Positions 1 through 5,176 of a stretch of 6,115 nt of DNA are shown one piece after another; positions within the stretch are counted from its first letter, which is position 1; each line of letters opens with the position of its first letter. The position numbers and the translations under genes are program-made. This DNA is from Geodermatophilaceae bacterium (GTDB taxonomy: Bacteria > Actinomycetota > Actinomycetes > Mycobacteriales > Geodermatophilaceae): the NCBI GenBank assembly GCA_013811805.1, contig JACCUM010000351.1, positions 1 through 6,115 of the forward strand. Direction: 5' to 3'. The notes beneath the pieces were generated by a model. The model had not been told where the DNA came from, did no database searches, and worked only from the letters and a program-made list of their open reading frames with translations.

Positions 1-83
1 TCGAGGTCGTAGGGGTCGGCGATCTCCGGGTGCCATTCCCCGTCGGCGAACACCCATTCCCCGCTGAACCCGCCCTCGAACAT
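1..83 (-). CDS. Hypothetical protein, N-terminal fragment (gene continues past left edge)
   Basis: A minus-strand reading frame begins at ATG 83-81 and stays open to the window edge, giving 27 complete codons. The peptide starts MFEGGFSGEWVFADGEWHP and continues with acidic and proline residues; I do not recognise the family. Support for coding is indirect. About 25 of 27 third codon positions are G or C, whereas the codons just upstream of this ATG in the same frame are mixed, so the bias starts at the ATG. There is no Shine-Dalgarno, but a TAGACT -10 hexamer lies 7 nt upstream of the ATG, which fits a leaderless transcript as is common in actinobacteria. The opposite strand is also open here (3-107), so the strand is not certain. 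No function is proposed. Confidence 0.5.
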   Translation of the reverse strand, partial: MFEGGFSGEWVFADGEWHPEIADPYDL

Positions 84-90
84 GTGTTCG

Positions 91-119
91 AGTCTATCGT
101 GAACTAAGCTGGGCGGCAA
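91..119 (-). promoter_or_regulatory. Putative sigma-70-type promoter for the left-edge minus-strand gene
   Basis: Read on the minus strand, TTGCCG (119-114, -35-like, 4 of 6 matches to TTGACA) is separated by exactly 17 bp from TAGACT (96-91, fits the actinobacterial TANNNT -10 pattern). Seven bases separate the -10 from ATG 83, so transcription would start at or next to the start codon and the mRNA would be leaderless. This is pattern matching only. Confidence 0.45.
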
Positions 120-121
120 GA

Positions 122-136
122 GATTTCAAGGAAATC
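122..136. promoter_or_regulatory. Operator-like palindrome upstream of the left-edge promoter
   Basis: GATTTC-AAG-GAAATC is a perfect 6-bp inverted repeat with a 3-bp centre, lying just upstream of the -35 element at 114-119. A second partly overlapping dyad, TCAAGG (126-131) with CCTTGA (150-155), could fold into a hairpin helped by AAA (132-134) pairing with TTT (145-147). The stretch is AT-rich compared with its surroundings. Its position fits a regulator site for the minus-strand gene. No known consensus is recognised, and short dyads also occur by chance. The rest of 84-299 holds no gene or site I can support. Confidence 0.3.
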
Positions 137-299
137 AGCCGAAGTTTCACCTTGAGTACCGGCGGCCAGCAACGCGAAGGTGACAAGCCCGTACCGTTTC
201 GTTGGTGCCGTCTTGAACGCACAGGCGAACTTGCCGCCAGCCGAGACCCAAGCTGGCTCAGCACGAACCCACTCGTTGCTGCCGTAAGAGAATGCACTG

Positions 300-998
300 A
301 TGGCTATCTGGGTGCTGATCCACAGTCCACTCGTCGGTGCAGCCACCTGGGCGCCCGTAGCCGCCGAACTGCACCGGCAGGGCCAGCACGTCGTCGTTCC
401 TGACCTGTCACCGGCTCTGTCGACCACCGTTGATCACGCCTCGCGGCAGGCTGAGCTGGTGGCTTCGGCCGTTCGCCGCGGGCCGGTTGTCCTGGTTGCA
501 CACAGCGGGGCCGGACCCCTGCTTCCGTTGATCGCAGACCGACTGCTCCAGCAGCGCATCTCAGTCGCAGCGAGCGTTTTCGTCGACGCCGGCCTTCCCC
601 ATCCGGGAGAGTCTCGGCTCGACGTGCTGCCCGTGCCAGCCGCCATGCAGCTGCGAGAGATGGCCGTCGATGGGTGGCTCCCACCCTGGACTTCGTGGTG
701 GTCCCCCGAGCAACTGCTCGCGATTCTGCCCGACGAAAGGGTGCGCAATCGGCTGATCGAGACCTGTCCGCGACTTCCATCGAGCCTGTTCTCCGAGCTC
801 CTCCCCAACCTGGACGAGAAGCAGTTGGGCATCTGCAGCTATGTCAGGCTCAGCAGCGCCTACGACGATGTCGCGGCACGTGCCGAAGGCGCCGGTTGGC
901 CGGTACGTCGGATCGATGCCCACCATCTCGCCATCGTCACCGCACCGCAGCAGATCGCCGAAGCTGTCCTGGCACTCGTCAAACCGGCAGGCGACTAG
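300..998 (+). CDS. Alpha/beta fold hydrolase
   Basis: A 232-residue protein of the alpha/beta hydrolase superfamily, probably cytosolic; no signal peptide or membrane segment is seen. The N-terminal strand VLIHSPLVGAATW (5-17) fits the first core strand and oxyanion-hole loop. The nucleophile elbow is LVAHSGAGPLLP (65-76) with Ser69 as the likely nucleophile; Ala replaces the usual first Gly of GxSxG, a known variation. FVDAGLP (94-100) follows the next core strand and may supply or lie near the acid. DAHHLAIVTAP near 206-216 supplies the likely catalytic His (208 or 209) just before the C-terminal helix, as in small single-domain members. The ATG at 300 is preceded by a weak AAGAG (286-290) as ribosome site. 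The substrate cannot be deduced; small-molecule esterase-like activity is the general expectation. The exporter gene begins 10 bp after its stop, which suggests co-transcription. Confidence 0.85.
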   Translation: MAIWVLIHSPLVGAATWAPVAAELHRQGQHVVVPDLSPALSTTVDHASRQAELVASAVRRGPVVLVAHSGAGPLLPLIADRLLQQRISVAASVFVDAGLPHPGESRLDVLPVPAAMQLREMAVDGWLPPWTSWWSPEQLLAILPDERVRNRLIETCPRLPSSLFSELLPNLDEKQLGICSYVRLSSAYDDVAARAEGAGWPVRRIDAHHLAIVTAPQQIAEAVLALVKPAGD

Positions 999-1008
999 CC
1001 TCCGCAGG

Positions 1009-1650
1009 GTGCTGATCGACATCGAGCGGGTCCTCACGCTGTCCCTGGTGGCGCTGGCGATCATCGCCGTACCGGGGCCGAGCGTGCTGTTCGTCGTCAC
1101 CCGTGGGATGGCTCTGGGCCGGCGCGCAGCACTCGCCACCGTGGCCGGCAACGAAGTCGGGCTGATCGTGCAGGTAACCGCGGTCTCGGTCGGACTCGGG
1201 ACGATCGTGGAGCGTTCGGTCGTCGTCTACACCGTTCTCAAGCTCGCCGGAGCGGCGTATCTGATCTACCTCGGTGTACAAGCCTTTCGGCACCGAATGG
1301 CTCTGCTCGCCGCTCTCGGTCGCACGATGGGTCCGGTGCCAACCCGGCGAATCTTCATCGACGGGTTCGTCGTCGGTGTGAGCAACCCGAAGAGCATCCT
1401 GCTGTTCGCCGCGATCCTTCCTCAATTCGCCGACCCCGCCGCAGGAAACCTTTCGTTGCAGCTGTTCCTGCTCGGCATGATCTGCGTTCTGATCGCCCTC
1501 ATCTCGGACAGCACGTGGGCGCTGCTCGCCGGGATCGCTCGCGGCTGGCTCGCCCGCTCGCCACGCCGACTAGCCGCAATCGGAGGCGGCTCCGGCGCCG
1601 TCATGGTGGGGCTGGGCCTTCAGGTCGCCTTCACCGGGCGCCGGGACTGA
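1009..1650 (+). CDS. LysE/RhtB family transporter (amino-acid or small-molecule exporter)
   Basis: A 213-residue polytopic inner-membrane protein of the LysE/RhtB translocator family, whose members export amino acids and related metabolites. Family signatures are clear: an N-terminal hydrophobic helix with the PGP motif (AVPGPSVLFVVTRG, PGP at 22-24), KLAGAAYLIYLG (78-89), and NPKSILLFAAILPQF (126-140). Two further hydrophobic stretches follow, giving five to six membrane segments; about 210 residues is the usual family length. I chose GTG 1009, 10 bp after the hydrolase stop, because it yields the standard short N-terminus. The frame is open back to ATG 841, but that extension runs inside the hydrolase gene and is hydrophilic, Ser/Pro/Arg-rich and unlike the family. 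The ribosome site is poor, so coupling to the upstream gene is likely. The substrate is unknown. Confidence 0.88.
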   Translation: MLIDIERVLTLSLVALAIIAVPGPSVLFVVTRGMALGRRAALATVAGNEVGLIVQVTAVSVGLGTIVERSVVVYTVLKLAGAAYLIYLGVQAFRHRMALLAALGRTMGPVPTRRIFIDGFVVGVSNPKSILLFAAILPQFADPAAGNLSLQLFLLGMICVLIALISDSTWALLAGIARGWLARSPRRLAAIGGGSGAVMVGLGLQVAFTGRRD

Positions 1651-1697
1651 CGTCGGCTGCAGGGTCAACTCAGCTGGCGTCTGCACCTGCGCCGACG
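1651..1697. terminator. Possible hairpin between convergent genes
   Basis: The 19-bp gap between the LysE-family stop (1650) and the korB stop (1670) begins an imperfect inverted repeat: CGTCGGC (1651-1657) with GCCGACG (1691-1697), and inner TGCAG (1658-1662) with CTGCA (1681-1685), with a 5-nt bulge on the right arm and an 18-nt loop. The right arm lies inside the korB 3' end. There is no T-tract on either side, so it is at best a weak or Rho-assisted bidirectional terminator. Confidence 0.22.
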
Positions 1698-2719
1698 ACC
1701 CAGGTGTCCCAGCCGTGCAGTAACTGATCGAGGTCGCCGGCGCCGGATTTCGCCACCGCCTCATCGAGTTGGGCAGACATCAGGCCGTCATAGGTCGGAC
1801 GCTGCACCGACCGGAACACACCGAACGGCGTGTGTCCCAGATCAGAACCAGACAGGCGGGACAAGCCGAACGCGTACGACGGGTCCTCGGTGCTCGGATC
1901 ATGCACGACGATCGCGTCGTTCCCGACCTCAGAAACCTCCGCGACGCCCAGGACACCGGTGTTCGGGGCCCGTACGACGCCTCGGTGCCCGTCCTTGCCG
2001 AACCGGATCGGTTGGCCGGTGACCAGGGGGATGATCGCCTCGTCACGGGTCCCTGGGTCCTTGAGGACCTCGAAGGCGCCGTCGTTGTAGATATTGCAGT
2101 TCTGGTAGATCTCGATGAAGGCCGCGCCCTTGTGCTCGTGGGCTGCCCGCAACACCGAGAGCAGGCCGGCGCGGTCGGAGTCCATGGCCCGAGCCACAAA
2201 GGTGGCTTCCGCGCCGATCGCCAGCGACAGCGGGTTGAAGGGCGCGTCCAGCGAACCCATCGGCGTCGACTTGGTGACCTTGCCCAACTCCGAGGTGGGG
2301 GAGTACTGCCCCTTGGTCAAGCCGTAGATCCGGTTGTTGAACAGCAGGATGGTGAGATTGACGTTGCGCCGAAGCGCGTGGATGAGGTGGTTGCCGCCGA
2401 TGGACAGGGCGTCGCCGTCGCCGGTGACCACCCACACCGAGAGCTCCGGCCGGGAGACGGCAAGCCCGGTGGCGATCGCGGGTGCGCGGCCGTGAATCGA
2501 ATGCAGCCCATAGGTATTCACGTAGTACGGGAACCGCGACGAGCAGCCGATCCCGGACACGAACACGATGTCCTCACGCCGGATGTTCATCTCCGGCAAG
2601 AAGGACTGCACCGTGTTCAGGATGATGTAGTCACCGCAGCCGGGACACCAGCGGACCTCCTGGTCGGTCTTGAAGTCTTTGGGCTTGAGGGTCGGCATCC
2701 CGATCTCGATCCCGGTCAT
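1670..2719 (-). CDS. korB: 2-oxoglutarate (2-oxoacid):ferredoxin oxidoreductase, beta subunit
   Basis: The 349-residue thiamine-diphosphate and iron-sulfur subunit of a cytosolic 2-oxoacid:ferredoxin oxidoreductase. With KorA it decarboxylates a 2-oxoacid, most likely 2-oxoglutarate, to the acyl-CoA, CO2 and reduced ferredoxin. WCPGCGD (24-30) gives Cys25 and Cys28, GIGCSSR gives Cys59 and YQNCNIYN gives Cys208: the four-Cys set that binds the [4Fe-4S] cluster in this class. The ThDP/Mg motif runs from GDGD (100-103) through LLFNNRIYGLT (125-135). The protein closely resembles mycobacterial KorB as I recall it, but with a shorter N-terminus. The ATG overlaps the korA stop (ATGA at 2719-2716), so translation is coupled; a GGAGG lies 19 nt upstream. 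An alternative ATG at 2698 would remove 7 residues. No ferredoxin domain is fused, so a separate ferredoxin must act as acceptor. Confidence 0.95.
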   Translation of the reverse strand: MTGIEIGMPTLKPKDFKTDQEVRWCPGCGDYIILNTVQSFLPEMNIRREDIVFVSGIGCSSRFPYYVNTYGLHSIHGRAPAIATGLAVSRPELSVWVVTGDGDALSIGGNHLIHALRRNVNLTILLFNNRIYGLTKGQYSPTSELGKVTKSTPMGSLDAPFNPLSLAIGAEATFVARAMDSDRAGLLSVLRAAHEHKGAAFIEIYQNCNIYNDGAFEVLKDPGTRDEAIIPLVTGQPIRFGKDGHRGVVRAPNTGVLGVAEVSEVGNDAIVVHDPSTEDPSYAFGLSRLSGSDLGHTPFGVFRSVQRPTYDGLMSAQLDEAVAKSGAGDLDQLLHGWDTWVVGAGADAS

Positions 2720-4593
2720 CGCGTCATGCTCGCTGTCGCCTCCGTCACTTCGGTGATCACGCCGTGCAGCACGTCAGCCAGTTCGGCTGCGCGAAAAGGC
2801 AAGCCGCGCACCTGGTTGTAACCGACGATGTCCACCAGGTACTCGGCCCGAAGCAACAGGGCGAGCTGGCCGAGGTTCATCTCCGGTACGACGACCCGCT
2901 CGTAGCGCCGCAACACCGGACCCAGGTCGCTCGGGATCGGGTTGAGATGGCGCAGGTGAGTCTGGGCGATCTCCAGCCCGTCCGCGCGCAGCCGACGGCA
3001 GGCCGCGCCGATCGGCCCGTACGTCGAACCCCAGCCCAGCACCAGCACCCGGGCCGATCCGGTCGGGTCGTCGACCTCGGTCGGCGGCAGGCTGTCGGCG
3101 ATCCGATCCACCTTGGCTTGGCGGGTACGCACCATGTAGTCGTGGTTGGCGGGTTCGTAGTTGATCTCACCGGCCCCGTCGGACTTCTCCAGCCCCCCGA
3201 GGCGGTGCTGCAGCCCGGTCGTACCCGGAACTGCCCACGGGCGGGCCAGCGTCGCCTGGTCCCTTTGGTAGGGCAGGAACTCCCCGTCCGGACCGTTCGG
3301 CTCGGTGGCGAAGGGCCGGCGAAGATCAGGCAGGTCAGCGGAGTTCGGCAGCAGCCAGGGTTCCGAGCCGTTGGCCAGATAGCCATCTGAGAGCAGGAAC
3401 ACCGGCGTCATGTACGTCGTCGCGATCCGTACCGCTTCGAGCGCGGCGTCGAAGCAGTCCGACGGTGAGCGCGGCGCCACGATTGGCACCGGAGACTCCC
3501 CGTTGCGCCCGAACATCGCCATCAGCAGGTCGGCTTGCTCGGTCTTGGTCGGCAGTCCGGTCGACGGGCCGCCACGCTGCACGTCGACGACCACCAGTGG
3601 CAACTCCATCGAGACCGCCAGCCCGATCGTCTCGCCCTTCAGCGCCACACCTGGACCGGATGTCGTCGTCACTCCGAGGGCTCCACCGAACGAAGCGCCA
3701 AGGGCGGCACCGACTCCGGCGATCTCGTCCTCGGCCTGGAAGGTCCGGACGCCGAAGGACTTGTGCCTGGACAGCTCGTGCAGGATGTCGCTGGCCGGAG
3801 TGATCGGGTACGCGCCGAGGAACAGCGGTAGACCACAACGCTGGGCGGCGGCGATCAACCCGTAGGCCAGGGCCAGGTTTCCGTTGATGTTGCGATAGAC
3901 GCCGGGCGGCATTTCGGCTGGCTTGATCTCGTACGAGACCGCGAACGCCTCGGTCGTATCGCCGTAGTTGTAGCCGGCCCGGAACGCAGTCACGTTGGAC
4001 TCGGCGATCTCGGGCTTGGCGGCGAAGCGCTTCTCGAGGAAGGCGATCGTGCCCTCGGTCGGCCGGTTGTACATCCAGGACAGCAGACCCAGGGCGAACA
4101 TGTTCTTCGCCCGCTCGGCCTCCTTCTTGCCCAACCCGGAATCCTTGAGGGCCTCCAGGGTGAGCGAGGTCAGCGGCACCGAGATCAGCTGGTAGTCGGC
4201 CAGCGAGTCGTCCTCGAGCGGGTTCGCGGTGTAGCCCACCTTGGTCAGGCTGCGGCCAGCGAATTCGTCGGCATTGGCGATGATCGTCTTCCCGCGTGGC
4301 AAGTCCCCGAGGTTTGCCCGCAGGGCCGCCGGGTTCATCGCCACCAGGACATCCGGCGCATCGCCGGGAGTCATGATGTCGTGATCGGCGAAGTGCAGTT
4401 GGAAAGAGGAAACCCCCGGCAAGGTGCCGGCCGGCGCGCGGATCTCGGCTGGAAAGTTCGGCAGCGTCGACAGGTCATTGCCGAACGAGGCGGTCTCAGC
4501 GGTGAACCGATCGCCGGTGAGCTGCATCCCGTCGCCGGAATCGCCGGCCAGCCGGATGACCACCCGGTCGATATGGAGAACTGGCTTGGTCAC
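2716..4593 (-). CDS. korA: 2-oxoglutarate (2-oxoacid):ferredoxin oxidoreductase, fused gamma-alpha subunit
   Basis: A 625-residue partner of KorB in which the gamma and alpha domains are fused, as in the actinobacterial two-subunit enzymes. Residues about 10-190 form the gamma domain, with the glycine-rich loop GDSGDGMQ (17-24). The alpha part follows: YPITPASDILHELS from 262, with the YPITP motif that contacts ThDP and substrate; FQAEDEIAG; TSGPG; and QRGGPSTGLPTKTEQAD (339-355), all hallmark blocks. A C-terminal domain begins near VLVLGWGSTYGPIG. The whole reads closely with mycobacterial KorA. I chose GTG 4593 because GGAGG (4609-4605) lies 11 nt upstream. The frame is open to ATG 4653, which would add 20 residues without a ribosome site, and GTG 4611 is a further option. 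The stop overlaps the korB start by 4 nt, making a two-gene operon divergent from nuoA. Confidence 0.95.
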   Translation of the reverse strand: MTKPVLHIDRVVIRLAGDSGDGMQLTGDRFTAETASFGNDLSTLPNFPAEIRAPAGTLPGVSSFQLHFADHDIMTPGDAPDVLVAMNPAALRANLGDLPRGKTIIANADEFAGRSLTKVGYTANPLEDDSLADYQLISVPLTSLTLEALKDSGLGKKEAERAKNMFALGLLSWMYNRPTEGTIAFLEKRFAAKPEIAESNVTAFRAGYNYGDTTEAFAVSYEIKPAEMPPGVYRNINGNLALAYGLIAAAQRCGLPLFLGAYPITPASDILHELSRHKSFGVRTFQAEDEIAGVGAALGASFGGALGVTTTSGPGVALKGETIGLAVSMELPLVVVDVQRGGPSTGLPTKTEQADLLMAMFGRNGESPVPIVAPRSPSDCFDAALEAVRIATTYMTPVFLLSDGYLANGSEPWLLPNSADLPDLRRPFATEPNGPDGEFLPYQRDQATLARPWAVPGTTGLQHRLGGLEKSDGAGEINYEPANHDYMVRTRQAKVDRIADSLPPTEVDDPTGSARVLVLGWGSTYGPIGAACRRLRADGLEIAQTHLRHLNPIPSDLGPVLRRYERVVVPEMNLGQLALLLRAEYLVDIVGYNQVRGLPFRAAELADVLHGVITEVTEATASMTR

Positions 4594-4604
4594 AAGGGTG
4601 GCGA

Positions 4605-4609
4605 CCTCC
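4605..4609 (-). promoter_or_regulatory. Ribosome binding site that favours the GTG start of korA
   Basis: GGAGG on the minus strand, 11 nt before GTG 4593. The spacing is slightly long, but neither the upstream ATG at 4653 nor the GTG at 4611 has a comparable site. This is the main reason for the shorter KorA. Confidence 0.45.
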
Positions 4610-4650
4610 ACGGCCGGATAGGTCGACCCGTACGAGTACCCATGTCCGCA

Positions 4651-4704
4651 CATCGTATTCGCGTTCCGGCACGATGGTCGGGTGTGTTGCGTGCCGCAGC
4701 ACGC
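4651..4704. promoter_or_regulatory. Dyads in the korA-nuoA divergent control region
   Basis: Two inverted repeats lie between the divergent genes. CATCGT (4651-4656) pairs with ACGATG (4671-4676) across 14 bp, covering a minus-strand TACGAT (4657-4652) that fits a TANNNT -10 for korA. GCGTGC (4689-4694) and GCACGC (4699-4704) make a perfect 6-bp, 4-nt-loop hairpin, 13 nt before the nuoA ribosome site. They could be regulator sites or an mRNA hairpin in the nuoA leader. No convincing plus-strand promoter is visible, and no known consensus is recognised. Confidence 0.28.
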
Positions 4705-4717
4705 TGTCCCGCCAACC

Positions 4718-4722
4718 GGAGG
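4718..4722 (+). promoter_or_regulatory. Ribosome binding site of nuoA
   Basis: GGAGG, 4 nt before ATG 4727. The spacing is short, but this is the only strong site nearby. It decides the start at 4727 over the ATG at 4682, which would add 15 residues atypical of the family. Confidence 0.6.
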
Positions 4723-4726
4723 CTCG

Positions 4727-5089
4727 ATGAGCGGCTATGTCACCGTCGGGGTGCTGCTCGTGGTCGGCATCGTCGTGATCGCCGGTGCCGGCGCGCTGAA
4801 TTCGTTGCTGAGCCCCACAAGGACTGTCGGTAGCGAGGGCTTCACGACGTATGAGAGCGGCGTCGATCCGGTCGGCGAGGGGTGGGCCCAGTCGCAGATC
4901 CGCTACTACGTGTACGCGTTCCTCTACGTGATCTTCGCGGTCGAGGCAGTCTTCCTCTTTCCGTGGGCCACCATCTTTGCGGACCCGGGCTTCGGTACGA
5001 CGGCGCTGGTGGAGATGGCGGTGTTCGTCGGCCTGCTTGCCCTGGTGCTGCTCTACGTGTGGCGCAAGCGTGTCCTCACCTGGACCTGA
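4727..5089 (+). CDS. nuoA: NADH-quinone oxidoreductase subunit A (complex I ND3-type membrane subunit)
   Basis: A 120-residue inner-membrane protein, the usual size of NuoA, which sits at the junction of the hydrophilic arm and the membrane arm of complex I. Three membrane segments are visible: about 4-27, 60-81 and 92-111. The conserved loop FTTYESGVDPVGEGW (39-53) precedes TM2, where RYYVYAFLYVIF leads to EAVFLFPWA with the conserved Glu73. Ser44 stands where many homologues have Cys, but E. coli NuoA also has Ser there. Ala71 replaces the Asp found two residues before the Glu in E. coli NuoA. This sequence type recalls the second nuo cluster of some actinobacteria. The gene is divergent from korAB. 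The expected nuoB does not follow; 87 bp downstream a Fic gene begins. Confidence 0.92.
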   Translation: MSGYVTVGVLLVVGIVVIAGAGALNSLLSPTRTVGSEGFTTYESGVDPVGEGWAQSQIRYYVYAFLYVIFAVEAVFLFPWATIFADPGFGTTALVEMAVFVGLLALVLLYVWRKRVLTWT

Positions 5090-5124
5090 TGCTTCCCGCA
5101 CTCCCTGGTGAGGGTAAGTGGTGA
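5089..5124 (+). pseudogene. Possible stub of a downstream nuo gene (11 codons after nuoA)
   Basis: An ATG at 5089-5091 overlaps the nuoA TGA (TGATG), the classic coupling arrangement inside nuo operons. It opens a frame of only 11 codons, MLPALPGEGKW, ending in TGA at 5122-5124, just where the sequence turns AT-rich. It may be the 5' end of nuoB left after an insertion or deletion, but it is too short to identify and could be chance. Confidence 0.2.
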
Positions 5125-5133
5125 CAATGGAGC

Positions 5134-5170
5134 ATCTTATTTACACTTATGGTTTAAGTGTTGATATGAT
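5134..5170 (+). promoter_or_regulatory. Fic gene promoter with a large imperfect palindrome (candidate autoregulatory operator)
   Basis: A 37-bp dyad has arms 5134-5149 and 5155-5170 with 13 of 16 positions complementary. The core ACACTTA-N5-TAAGTGT (5143-5161) is perfect. TATGAT (5165-5170), preceded by TG at 5162-5163, is an extended -10 embedded in the right arm; no good -35 is seen. The ATG at 5177 lies 6 nt after the -10 and has no Shine-Dalgarno, so the transcript is probably leaderless. A protein bound to this dyad would block the promoter. The stretch 5121-5176 is about 36% GC, in sharp contrast to the neighbouring genes. Confidence 0.55.
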
Positions 5171-5176
5171 CTCGTC

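Noticed and set aside
3..107. Plus-strand open frame ending in TAA, possible C-terminus of an upstream gene
   Set aside because: It is fully open and its first-position G bias is coding-like, but third-position bias is weaker than in the minus-strand frame, which also has a well-placed promoter. It is kept only as an alternative.
104..297. Minus-strand frame across the spacer (peptide ending near SADFLEISCRPA)
   Set aside because: Third-position bias is moderate in part of it but collapses in the AT-rich stretch. There is no start signal or recognisable family, and it would overlap the left-edge promoter.
152..403. Plus-strand 83-codon frame across the spacer into the hydrolase gene
   Set aside because: It has no ribosome site, overlaps the hydrolase start in another frame, and is low-complexity Arg-rich toward its end.
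841..1008. N-terminal extension of the LysE-family frame back to ATG 841
   Set aside because: It lies inside the hydrolase gene, encodes a Ser/Pro/Arg-rich tail unlike the family, and the family start fits GTG 1009.
1769..2821. Long plus-strand open frame of 350 codons opposite korB
   Set aside because: It is antisense to a clear korB and korA end, rich in Arg/Gly/Asp/Val from mirrored GC-biased codons, and has no recognisable family. It is a shadow.
4856..4858. Ser in place of Cys in the NuoA YE(C)G loop as a lost functional residue
   Set aside because: E. coli NuoA also has Ser at this position, so it is ordinary variation.
5103..5114. CCCT-GGTG-AGGG hairpin after nuoA as a terminator
   Set aside because: It has only four base pairs and no T-tract, too weak to call.
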